From positions 1 through 13,460 of the forward strand of contig NAVB01001353.1 of NCBI GenBank assembly GCA_002179805.1: a stretch of DNA of 13,460 nt, written 5' to 3'. The position numbers were made by a program, and so were the translations under genes. The notes beneath the pieces are model-generated. The model was not told where the DNA came from. It did not search any database and saw only the letters and a program-made list of their open reading frames with translations. Origin of the DNA: Acanthamoeba lenticulata (taxonomy: Eukaryota > Discosea > Longamoebia > Acanthamoebidae). Every line of letters begins with the position of its first letter. Within the stretch, counting starts at the first letter, position 1. Positions 1 to 13,350 of the stretch are shown one piece after another.

Positions 1-47
1 AACAACAAACAAAAACAAAAACAAAAACAAAAACAAAAAAAAAACAG
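1..47 (+). repeat. A-rich (AAAAAC)n tract in intron before acceptor
   Basis: Positions about 10-45 are repeats of AAAAAC running into an A homopolymer, ending at the acceptor CAG (45-47) of the first visible exon. The usual pyrimidine tract before a 3' splice site is absent and is replaced by adenines. The rest of the intron lies outside the window. Confidence 0.8.
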
Positions 48-1068
48 ATATTGCAGGGGTACGAGGCGCAGTCGAAGCTGGTGTTTGAGAAACTCGAGGG
101 CATCATCTCCAAGTGCGAGAGCCGACGAGAATCGCTCATCGTCGAGGTGCATCCCACGTCCTTTGCAGCTTTATTGTGAAAAACTCAACTCACGCGCCTC
201 TTTTTTCTTTTTCTTTTTCTTATTAATTAATTTATTTATTTTTTAATTTTTCGGAAACACAACAAAAGGGTGTACATTTGGAACCGGAGCTGATGATCGA
301 CCTGATGAAGCGGCATCCCTCCTGCATCGCCTTTGTAGTTTACATCAATGACGACGCGAAGCACAAGGAGCGGTTCGCGATTCGGGCCAAGTACATGACC
401 CTGGACGCGCGAGTGAACAAGTACATCCAGTACTTCAAGAACATCCGCATCATCTCGCAGCACCTCTGCCGCCAGGCCACCAAACATGCCGTGCGCCCCA
501 CCCTCTCTCTCCGTCCACTTCATGATGGTGATGATGATGACCCTTCCTGCCTTCGTCTTGTTGTTGTTGAGAGCAGATCCCGAAGGTGAACAACACGTCG
601 GTGGATCGATCGCTGTCGCTGGTGCACGGGACGATCTTCAACTGCATCCGGGCGTACAGCCAGGGCGAGCCCCTCTACAACGCCGAGCTCGAGCAGACGG
701 CCGTCATCAACCGCGAGTACAAGCGCGTCAAAGACGAGCTCCTCAAGTCCAAGGGCGTCCTCGCCCTCAAGCGGGTAATTCTTTTTCTGCCTGAATTCAA
801 TTTTCAATTTTATTTATAATAATATTATTTTTATTTTTGTAATTTTATTGCATTACAGAGCCCGAGCGGCAACTTCGGGTCGGGCTTCTTTGAGCCGCTG
901 CGTGGGTCGGACGCGGTGGCCGAGGACGTGCCGGCGGCGACGGACAGCGACGAGGAGCACCGACACGAGGACGTTATCGTGGGCGACGACATCAACTACG
1001 ATGACATCGAAGACGCCGTCTACGATGACGAGCGCCTCTACGCCGACGCAGGCTCCATTGGCAGCTAA
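48..1068 (+). CDS. P-loop NTPase, LPA1 / 2-phosphoglycerate kinase-like (3' part)
   Basis: Four terminal exons, all joined in phase 0: 48-146, 269-490, 577-774 and 859-1068 (TAA 1066-1068), giving 242 residues. The first acceptor could instead be the CAG at 54-56, which also keeps frame. The product reads GYEAQSKLVFEKLEGII, then ESLIVEGVHLEPELMIDLM, KHKERFAIRAKYMTLD, NIRIISQHLC and IPKVNNTSVDRS. From memory of the family this order matches the C-terminal half of the plant LOW PHYTIC ACID 1 proteins, which carry a kinase domain related to archaeal 2-phosphoglycerate kinase. The Walker A loop would lie upstream of the window. After the last conserved block (KSKGVLALKR) the final 69 residues are acidic and probably disordered. 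Substrate is unknown: plant members affect seed phytate, so a link to inositol phosphate metabolism is only inference. AATAAA follows 24 nt after the stop. Confidence 0.75.
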
Positions 1069-1091
1069 GCGCAACAACACAACAACATGAA

Positions 1092-1097
1092 AATAAA
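1092..1097 (+). terminator. AATAAA polyadenylation signal of the LPA1-like gene
   Basis: Canonical AATAAA begins 24 nt after the TAA stop of the upstream gene. It lies in the 119-nt gap between two convergent genes (stops at 1068 and 1188). I found no AATAAA on the opposite strand in this gap for the SRPK gene. Confidence 0.7.
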
Positions 1098-1187
1098 TCG
1101 CATCGTCATGCACGGCAAAGAGGAAGGCACTGCTTTCTCTTTCCTGAGGATCAACTGCATCAGCAAGCAAGCAACATGAAGTCATCA

Positions 1188-7948
<6,761 letters not shown>

Positions 7949-7973
7949 TCGCGATACACACTTGCGCTTTGGC

Positions 7974-7979
7974 AATAAA
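7974..7979 (+). terminator. AATAAA polyadenylation signal of RPC2
   Basis: Canonical hexamer 25 nt after the RPC2 stop codon; no other candidate lies nearby. Confidence 0.75.
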
Positions 7980-8167
7980 TGAACAAGCTTGTACGAGAAA
8001 AAGAAGAAGGAAACAACGTACATACATGACCTGTCATGAACGTCCAAGGCCACCGGAGCCTGCGCGCGAGGCACGCGCCGCAACTCATGACGTTCGACTA
8101 ACGGCATAAAGAGGGCGCCGCCCCGATTGGCTTGTGCACTTGCGAAGGGCATCTGCTACCACGCTCC

Positions 8168-8244
8168 GGACTTTTACCGGACAAGTCTGCGGGCAACCGC
8201 GGCACGTCGCCCAAGCCAAGTGGCGACAAAGTCCTGACTTGTCC
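8168..8244 (+). other. Possible structured RNA (pseudoknot) in the Pmp3 5' flank
   Basis: Two perfect complementary pairs interlock. GGACTTT (8168-8174) pairs with AAAGTCC (8228-8234), and GGACAAGTC (8179-8187) pairs with GACTTGTCC (8236-8244), giving the A-B-A'-B' order of a pseudoknot. Between B and A' lie two local hairpins: GCGG-GCAA-CCGC at about 8189-8200, closed by a GNRA-type tetraloop, and GTCGCC/GGCGAC (8206-8211 with 8222-8227, 10-nt loop). A competing hairpin TCCGG/CCGGA (8165-8169 with 8177-8181) would block part of both long stems. The block ends 58 nt before the Pmp3 start codon, so it may be in the 5' UTR. I could not match it to a known ribozyme or riboswitch: there is no hammerhead core and no room for the HDV-type P4. 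A single 9-bp pairing is expected a few times by chance in this window; the combination is what draws attention. Confidence 0.35.
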
Positions 8245-8302
8245 TCGAACACAACAACCTCTAAGCCAGGCACTTGCACTCAGATCCATCCACCACCTCA
8301 CC

Positions 8303-8630
8303 ATGTCAAAAAACGAAGAGCTCTGCCCACAGACCTTCCGGGAACCGAATGACGTCCTGAACAACCCAAGTATGTAGTTGCCTTGCGCAGCATCTGCGCA
8401 GGCCCCCCTCTGTTTCTTCTTGTTTTAACGACTATTGCCGCGCAGCTGATCTTCTGCTCCTCATCCTCGCCATCTTCCTGCCACCTATCACCGTGCTCCT
8501 TAAACGCGGCGTGGATATTCATTTGATCATCAACATCATCTTGTGGCTCCTCTTGTTCTGGATTGGTGGTGTGCTGCACGCCTGGTACATCGTCTTCGTC
8601 ACGGAGGGTTCGCTCCTGGACAAAAAATGA
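8303..8630 (+). CDS. PMP3: Pmp3/UPF0057 small membrane proteolipid
   Basis: Two exons, 8303-8369 and 8446-8630 (TGA 8628-8630), 83 aa, phase-1 intron with GTATGT donor and GCGCAG acceptor. The core reads LAIFLPPITVLLKRGVDIH, then LIINIILWLLLFWIGGVLHA and WYIVF, the signature of the Pmp3 / RCI2 / stress-induced hydrophobic peptide family: two membrane spans (about residues 25-42 and 48-72), a FLPP turn and a short charged loop. Yeast Pmp3 sits in the plasma membrane and influences membrane potential and salt tolerance; plant members are induced by cold and salt. The member here has about 24 extra hydrophilic residues at the N terminus compared with the 52-60 aa typical form, and exon 1 encodes only this extension. 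The start codon has a good context (CACCATG). It is convergent with the SDHAF3-like gene, 97 nt between stops. Confidence 0.92.
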
Positions 8631-8693
8631 TGGGTGAAGCCGCGACGCGGTTCTTTGTCTTTTTCTTTTCTTTTCTTTTTTTTACGCCAGGCA

Positions 8694-8699
8694 AATAAA
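8694..8699 (+). terminator. AATAAA polyadenylation signal of the Pmp3 gene
   Basis: Hexamer 63 nt after the Pmp3 stop, behind a long pyrimidine tract (8651-8683). It is only 28 bp from the stop codon of the convergent gene, so the two 3' UTRs very likely overlap. Confidence 0.7.
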
Positions 8700-8727
8700 C
8701 TCGAGATGATGTGTTGATGCCTCACAA

Positions 8728-9152
8728 CTAGCGATCCTGTTCCTTTTCTTCGGGGAAGAGGGTTGTCCTCAGTCGGTGTAGCTGCTGCTGTTGATCGGAA
8801 GATAAAGAGGCAAGATCATCCTCTCGCAGCGAAATCCCTTCCTTTTGCTCTACGTCGGCAGCGCGCAATGTGACAAGATACTCGCGCCACCGAGCCAGGA
8901 AGGCAGCCACCACTTGCACGTCCTTCACGTCCTTGTGCAGACGAAACTACGCCCCACCTGTTGCATGAGCTCTGGCCCCTGAGCATGAAAGCAGCAAGGG
9001 AAAGGGCCACGGACCTCCTGCGAGACAAAGGCATCGCCCAGCTCGCGCATATTTTGAGGCAGTCGGCGTCGGTGCGTGCGCAGGATGGCGCGATAGAGAC
9101 CAAACACGCCTCGTCGATGGGCAGCTGAACCCAACACTGCCGTGCTGTTCAT
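8728..9152 (-). CDS. SDHAF3: LYR-motif succinate dehydrogenase assembly factor 3 (ACN9-like)
   Basis: Two minus-strand exons, 9152-9015 and 8946-8728 (TAG 8730-8728), 357 nt, 118 aa. Residues 17-47 read FGLYRAILRTHRRRLPQNM, then RELGDAFVSQEF, followed by RLHK and VVAAFLARWREYLVTLR. The LYR tripeptide (19-21), the LGDxxVxxEFRxHK block and the FLxxW block are the Acn9/SDHAF3 signature. This family acts in mitochondria, helping the iron-sulfur subunit of succinate dehydrogenase mature. The first 16 residues are short, lightly basic and could be part of a targeting signal. The 68-nt intron has donor GTCCGT and acceptor GTAG at 8950-8947; this site is chosen because it joins SQE directly to FRLHK. 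An upstream CAG eleven bases earlier would shift the frame. The length fits the family (about 120-130 aa). Confidence 0.88.
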
Positions 9153-9261
9153 CTTGCTCAGCCCAAAAATATGAAAATAATTGAGAAAAAACAGTCCGGC
9201 ACAAAGAAAAACTTATCGGTACGTTTGCTTTACTCGACAGCCCCAAAACTGGTCTGTTGGT

Positions 9262-9340
9262 TCAGGAGCACGCCTTACAACAGGAGCAAATCGACAAGTG
9301 CTCACCTTCATGTCAAGTGGAGGTAAACTGCGGCCGTTTG
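9262..9340. repeat. 79-bp dispersed repeat, copy 1
   Basis: This block matches 11645-11722 with three substitutions and one single-base gap over 79 bp. Both copies begin TCAGGAGCACGCCTTACAAC and end AAACTGCGGCCGTTTG, and the flanks then diverge at once. It lies between the divergent SDHAF3-like and membrane-protein genes. On the minus strand both copies hold a short open stretch beginning MKVST and continuing RFAPVVRRAPE; on the plus strand the left edge resembles a 3' splice site (TTCAG) and GGTAAAC a 5' splice site. I do not recognise the element, and no terminal inverted repeats or target duplications were seen. Confidence 0.85.
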
Positions 9341-9755
9341 GTCACTTCCTTGTCACGCTACGATACCTGCTCTCATACTTACGTGCTGCACGCAGCGTTA
9401 CAGCTATCCGCCACTGGTGTTGACGGACACCTGACTTTATCTTCCTTGCAGCTGAACTCTTTTGCACGTCCCTTGCCGCTGGTTGCCGAGGATTGCCTCG
9501 CCTTAGCTCCTCATTGGTTGCCAAGCGGGTTGCTAGTCAGCTAAGGTTATTAGCCGCGAACCAGTTTGGAAGAGGTGCACGGCAACACCTCTATGCACGG
9601 CAAGGGACCCCTAAAGCGGAGAGTAACTGAAGTGGTAACTCAGTAACTCAGCGCTCTATCAGACCAATCGTGCATGAGGAAAAGAGCCTGATGACGAGCG
9701 CTCGCTATCTGGAGGTCTTGAGCTGTGACTGATTGCTATGGGTGCAAAGCAGCAT
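9341..9755. other. Intergenic stretch with hairpin and short direct repeats
   Basis: No gene recognised. It contains a perfect 7-bp hairpin, AGAGGTG (9571-9577) with CACCTCT (9586-9592), an 8-nt loop, and the direct repeat TGCACGGCAA at 9576-9585 and 9594-9603 overlapping it. Further on, GTAACT occurs three times (9623, 9635, 9643), two within GTAACTCAG. These could be upstream control sites of the membrane-protein gene, but nothing shows binding. The open frame across 9257-9544 has no family match and includes the 79-bp repeat. Confidence 0.5.
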
Positions 9756-9758
9756 GAA

Positions 9759-9790
9759 CCAATGGCAACACTGCCTGGCCAAGATAAAAG
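9759..9790 (+). promoter_or_regulatory. CCAAT and TATA-like promoter elements
   Basis: CCAAT at 9759-9763 is followed by GATAAAAG at 9783-9790, a TATA-like box. Initiation about 30 nt downstream would give a leader near 50 nt before the ATG at 9871. This favours 9871 over the upstream in-frame ATG at 9754, which would then lie outside the transcript. Confidence 0.5.
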
Positions 9791-9870
9791 CCTGGCCGCT
9801 CTCCCGGCGGCATATCACTCACGTCTCACTCATATACACACAAAGCAAACAGTTGCCTCTCCTCTTCACC

Positions 9871-11193
9871 ATGGCCGTTCTCCTTCACATCATCAACCTC
9901 CCGCTGCTCTGCGTTCTCCTTCTTGTCCTGACCACAATGACGCCCACCGCCTTTGGTCTGCTCGGACTCGACTGCACCTTGACCGTCGAGGCGGCCTGCA
10001 CGACCACCCTCCTGCCCTCGCTCTCGACCTCCGATGTCATCAGCGAGCTCACGTCGGCCTACAACGCACAGCTGGGCGTGGGCTACAACTGGAACAGCCT
10101 CTTTGTCTACTTGCCACTGCCACTCGCCGCGAGCTTGACCTATGTCATCCACGACACCAACTACGATGCGTCCAAGTACGCCATCATCCAGTCCATCAAC
10201 AACGACATCATGGGCAAGATCTGCAACAAGGGCATCCTCGGCGTCAGGGTCAGCATCGACGTGAGCATCGGGGCGGTGTGCGCATCACCGTCGCCCACGC
10301 CCTCCGTCTCGGTTTTGCCATCTGCCTCGGCCTCTCCATCGGTCTCGGCGGCGCCCTCCGTGTCGGCGACGCCGACAGTTTCCGCCACGCCTTCCACCTC
10401 GGCTTTTCCGTCATCGTCGGTCACACCGTCGTCCTCAGCTTCTCCGTCGTTTTCGGCCACGCCTACCATCTCGAACACACCGTCTCCTTCCGTCTCGGCA
10501 TCCAGCTTGGAGGCGCCTTCCATGTCCTCCTCGCCATCAGCCTCAGCCACACCCTCGGTCTCGGCCAGTCCTGAGGCCTCAACGACGGCCACAGCGTCGC
10601 CCTCGCCGTTGCCATCTCCTTCGCCGTCGGCCTCCGCCAGTTGCGCACCGTCGGCCAGCCCTTCGCCATCTGTTTTGGCCACCGCCAGTCCTTTGATCTC
10701 GCCCGAGGCCAGCGCGGGGCCTTCGACTGAGCCCTCCATGTCGCCAGAGGCCAGCCTCTCGGCCTCGCCGTCTCCATCGCCGGCGGCCAGCTCGTCGAGC
10801 AGTTCTTCTCCCACGCCCAGTCCTTCCTCCGCATCGATCACGCCCTCTGCCGAGCCCACGCCAATGCTGTCGCCGGACGCCTCGCCCTTGGTCTCTCCCC
10901 CGCCGGCCTCGGCCTCTCCGTCGCCCGCAGCTGTCGGCTCCGCGGGTGCCAGCTCCGACTCCAACCATATGGCTGTCGGGCTGGGCGTTGCTGGCGGCGT
11001 CTCTGCGGCCTTGGCTGGTGTGGCTGGCCTCGGCGCAGCGGCGTTACTGCTCTTCAGGAAGCGCCGCTCTGCGCCCGAGACCGAACCGGTAGATCCCTAC
11101 TTTGTCGAGGACGATACAAACGATCAGGTGATCAATAGCGGCATGTACCAGGACCCAAACAACGTCAACACTCTCTACACCGATAAGGTCTAA
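9871..11193 (+). CDS. Type I membrane protein with Ser/Pro-rich mucin-like stalk
   Basis: A single open frame of 440 aa; no family recognised. The start (CACCATGG) gives a clear signal peptide, hydrophobic over residues 4-20 and cleaved perhaps near 27-29. The mature ectodomain (about 30-140) has Cys35, 43, 118 and 137, enough for two disulfides, and ends SIGAVC. Residues about 140-360 are almost only Ser, Pro, Ala, Thr and Val, including ten consecutive hexapeptide units, so an extended, heavily O-glycosylated stalk is likely. A lone Cys258 interrupts it. The membrane span is about 367-395 (Gly/Ala-rich, ending LLLF), followed by the stop-transfer RKRRS (396-400) and a 40-residue acidic tail ending NTLYTDKV. 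A surface receptor or adhesin-like role is inference from architecture. The gene has no introns, unlike all others here. Its 3' half and 3' UTR are duplicated downstream. Confidence 0.85.
   Translation: MAVLLHIINLPLLCVLLLVLTTMTPTAFGLLGLDCTLTVEAACTTTLLPSLSTSDVISELTSAYNAQLGVGYNWNSLFVYLPLPLAASLTYVIHDTNYDASKYAIIQSINNDIMGKICNKGILGVRVSIDVSIGAVCASPSPTPSVSVLPSASASPSVSAAPSVSATPTVSATPSTSAFPSSSVTPSSSASPSFSATPTISNTPSPSVSASSLEAPSMSSSPSASATPSVSASPEASTTATASPSPLPSPSPSASASCAPSASPSPSVLATASPLISPEASAGPSTEPSMSPEASLSASPSPSPAASSSSSSSPTPSPSSASITPSAEPTPMLSPDASPLVSPPPASASPSPAAVGSAGASSDSNHMAVGLGVAGGVSAALAGVAGLGAAALLLFRKRRSAPETEPVDPYFVEDDTNDQVINSGMYQDPNNVNTLYTDKV
10315..10494 (+). repeat. Ten hexapeptide (18-bp) repeat units in the stalk
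   Basis: In frame, residues 149-208 read as ten back-to-back units of the form x-P-[ST]-x-S-[AVN]: LPSASA, SPSVSA, APSVSA, TPTVSA, TPSTSA, FPSSSV, TPSSSA, SPSFSA, TPTISN, TPSPSV. The DNA units have diverged, so this is an old minisatellite kept by protein-level constraint or frequent exchange. Less regular Ser/Pro sequence follows to about 10960. Confidence 0.85.
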
Positions 11194-11289
11194 ATAAGCC
11201 GACACAGTGTCATTATGTCTTGTGTTATGGTCTTCATTCTCTCTTCTTCGTCTTCAAACATGTCAACCAGAGGGATAACATCATCCCAA

Positions 11290-11295
11290 AATAAA
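11290..11295 (+). terminator. AATAAA polyadenylation signal of the membrane-protein gene
   Basis: Hexamer 96 nt after the stop. The surrounding stretch, from CATGTC through AAAATAAAG to CTTGCAAACCT, is shared with the downstream duplicate around 12263-12320, showing that the duplication includes the 3' UTR. Confidence 0.75.
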
Positions 11296-11339
11296 GACAA
11301 ATTCTTGCAAACCTTCTGTCTCTTCTTTGAAGGCCTTAC

Positions 11340-11644
11340 TGCACGCAAAAGAGCCACCACCGCCACAAGCACAGCGACCTCCTTGGAGAAGCAGCAACAA
11401 TAGCAGCCACAGGCGCATAGGGAGAGGAGGAAGCCTGCAAGGCGCTGAGGTGGAGGCGCTATTGCAATCAGCTACTATCATAGCTGTCCACCACATCGCT
11501 CTAATCGTGAAGGGTGCCCACGACCTTGAGGTTCTCTTTTTTGCCCATACCGCGGCCCTGAAGAACATAGGCCGAACATGCAAAAAACGACAAGGAAAAT
11601 CAGTTGAGAGTCGTGGTTGGGGTGTGGTGTTACGCCACTTACTC
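11340..11644. other. Intergenic stretch between gene and duplicate, no gene supported
   Basis: No recognisable gene. On the minus strand one can draw a tiny two-exon model from the ATG at 11694 (inside the 79-bp repeat), with a perfect GTAAGT donor at 11642-11637 and an acceptor CAG at 11560-11558, but the product is about 43 basic residues without family resemblance. The other repeat copy lacks the donor. I treat this as unassigned. Confidence 0.4.
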
Positions 11645-11722
11645 TCAGGAGCACGCCTTACAACAGGAGCAAAGCGATAAGTGCTCACCTTCATGTCGAG
11701 TGGGGTAAACTGCGGCCGTTTG
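11645..11722. repeat. 79-bp dispersed repeat, copy 2 (78 bp)
   Basis: Second copy of the block at 9262-9340, about 95% identical. Its right edge (GCCGTTTG, ending 11722) lies directly next to the point where homology to the membrane-protein gene begins, so it marks the 5' breakpoint of the truncated duplicate. It is clearly better conserved than the adjacent duplicated coding sequence, so the two do not share one simple history. Confidence 0.85.
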
Positions 11723-11726
11723 CCGC

Positions 11727-12181
11727 GGCTTTGGCCTCTGCCAGCCCTTTGATCTCGCCCGAGGCCAGTGCCGAGCCCTCTACTGAGCCCTCCACGTCGC
11801 CGGAGGCCAGCCTCTCGGCCTCGCCGTCTCCCTCAGCCTCGCCCATTGATTTGTCGTCTCCATCGCCGGTGGCCAGCTCGTCGAGCAGTTCTTCTCCCAC
11901 ACCCAGTCCCGCCGCCGCATCGATCACGCCCTCTGCCGAGCTCTCACCAACGCCTTCGGCTGATGCCTCGCCCTTGGCTGCCCTAACGGCCTCGGCTTCT
12001 GCGTTGCCCCTCAGCTGTCAACTCTGAGAGTTCCAGCTCCGATCCCACCAATCTGGCGGTAGGGCTGGGCGTCGGTGGAGGAGTCTCTGCGGCCGCGGCA
12101 GGAGCGGCGGGCATCTGCGCGGCGGCGTTCCTGCTCTTCAGGAAGCGCCGCTCAGAGCGCGAGACCGAGCTGCTCCGCTAA
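11727..12181 (+). pseudogene. 5'-truncated, frameshifted copy of the Ser-rich membrane protein
   Basis: The sequence matches about 10676-11090 of the intact gene upstream. The stalk part reads ASPLISPEASAEPSTEPS and SSSSSSSPTPSP and carries an extra 27-bp segment near 11840 not found in the parent. Signal peptide, ectodomain and the hexapeptide array are missing. Near 12010 one extra base (GCCCCTCAG against GCCCGCAG) breaks the frame, and the original frame ends at TGA 12025-12027. After the shift the frame encodes the membrane span and stop-transfer, NLAVGLGVGGGVSAAAAG through FRKRRS, but stops early at TAA 12179-12181, so the cytoplasmic tail is lost. Three independent defects support a pseudogene; expression from the adjoining repeat cannot be excluded. 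Confidence 0.85.
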
Positions 12182-12295
12182 ACCCTCTACGCCGGTCAAG
12201 TCTCAAGAAGCGGACGCACAGTTACATAACTGTTGTATTTCACCCTTCATTCTTCTTTGCGCATGTCCAACGAAAGGGACGACATCGTCCCCCAA

Positions 12296-12301
12296 AATAA
12301 A
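12296..12301 (+). terminator. AATAAA inherited by the pseudogene
   Basis: Duplicated counterpart of the signal at 11290-11295, in the same context (CCCAAAATAAAGA, then CTTGCAAACCT). Homology to the parent 3' flank fades at about 12345. Between there and 12613 I see no gene: an AATAAA on the plus strand at about 12466 has no gene in front of it. Confidence 0.55.
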
Positions 12302-12486
12302 GAAGAACTTGCAAACCTATCTCCTCTAAAGGGCTGCAAGAGGGAGTGTCGAGTTGGCCGCCCAAGGGCGTGGAGGTCTTCTACGAGTAGTGTTTTTTGG
12401 GCTTGCTGAGCTGGACCTTTGGCCCGTTTGGACAGGCGTGCCTTGACGGCAACCACAACGCAAAACAAATAAACAAACAAAAGTGC

Positions 12487-12492
12487 TTTAAT
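12487..12492 (-). terminator. ATTAAA variant polyadenylation signal of the STE20 kinase
   Basis: Reading the minus strand, ATTAAA occurs about 120 nt after the kinase stop codon (12616-12614). It is the only near-canonical signal found there. Confidence 0.35.
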
Positions 12493-12613
12493 AACTTAAA
12501 TCTTTGCATGATGAGAAAAAACCGGGAAGGCACACACGCCCTGCCACGACCACCAGTGCCGGTTGGGCACTAACCACCCACCCAGCACCCACGCTCTACA
12601 CTTGGACCGTTCG

Positions 12614-13350
12614 TTACGCCTTGAGGTTCGTGAATTTGTATCCTGTGCCGTAGACGCAACCAGCCAGAGTTAATAAGAAAGACAAATAAGACAAATTCGT
12701 TCGTTTCATGGCGCAACAAGAGGGGAAGGTGAGGGGCATGGACGGGATGTACCCTTGCTCGATTTGTCCACAACAAAATCGGTCTCGACAAAGGTGCCAG
12801 AATTGCCTGACTCGTCCAGCGCCCCTCGGATCTCGACAGTCGCCATTCCCCTCACGATTGTGTCCGAGTCCTCAAACGTGTCGGTTTGCTCCTGGAAAAT
12901 TTGTATTTTTTGTTAAACATTTTAAAATAGCGTTTCATAAATAAATAAATAAATAAAAGAATGCGAAGCAGGGAGGGCACAGGGGCGCACCTCGGGCCCT
13001 CGCGCGGCCTTTTCGCGGCGGTATTTCTCGAGGAGCGGCAGCGTTTCACCGACGAGCCTGGCGACGATGGCCTTGTTGCTCATGCCTCGCTGGATGAACG
13101 GATGCTGTAGCACACAATTTCCCAAAGACCACAAGTCAGCAAAAAAGAATAAATAAAGAAATAAAAATGAAACAACAACTTTTGCCTCTGGAGAAAAGAG
13201 GGGAGGACGAACGCTCAGGAGCTCCTTGGCGGTGGGCCGGGCTTTTGGGTCCTTTTGGAGGCACTTGGACGTAAAGTCGAGGAACTCGGCCGACCACTCC
13301 TTCTCGTTCTTGAAGGTCGGCGGTGGCTTCTGAGCGATGATGAAGATCAC
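12614..13350 (-). CDS. STE20/MST-type protein kinase (3' part)
   Basis: Four terminal minus-strand exons: 13350-13213, 13104-12991, 12891-12753 and 12642-12614 (TAA 12616-12614), together 139 residues. The first begins VIFIIAQKPPPTF and continues KEWSAEFLDFTSKCLQKDPK and ARPTAKELLS, then HPFIQRGMSNKAIVARLV. This is kinase subdomain X-XI of the germinal-centre-kinase branch of STE20 (MST1/2, SOK1, severin kinase), in which IPxxPPPTF and KCLxKxPxxRxTAxxLLxHPFI are typical. The conserved Arg near the domain end (KARPTA) is present. Past the domain the tail reads TFEDSDTIVRGMATVE and SGNSGTFVETDF, resembling the acidic Ser/Thr-Met/Phe-Val phospho-motif tail of MST proteins. No SARAH domain is seen; the tail ends GYKFTNLKA. 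Catalytic residues lie outside the window. Family-level call secure, orthology not. Confidence 0.9.

Noticed and set aside
8168..8244. HDV-like or hammerhead self-cleaving ribozyme
   Set aside because: No CTGANGA/GAAA hammerhead core. For HDV-like folding only one base lies between the two 3' strands, leaving no P4 stem or catalytic joining region.
9257..9544. 95-codon plus-strand open frame beginning at the 79-bp repeat
   Set aside because: No ATG start, no recognisable motif, mixed composition, and the frame is not kept in the second repeat copy, which has an in-frame stop.
9685..9735. Possible C/D snoRNA: CTGATGA followed about 35 nt later by CTGA
   Set aside because: Box C lacks the expected purine at its first position and the flanks offer at most three pairing bases.
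10161..10964. 267-codon open frame on the minus strand, Glu/Gly/Ala-rich
   Set aside because: It is the antisense shadow of the Ser/Pro-rich stalk: GC-rich repetitive codons leave the opposite strand free of stops. No start context, signal or domain, while the plus strand has a full signal-peptide-to-tail architecture.
12346..12480. Short coding-like stretches on both strands (for example WPPKGVEVFYE then stop on plus)
   Set aside because: Very short, no start or convincing splice sites, partly inside the flank of the duplicated segment, no family match.
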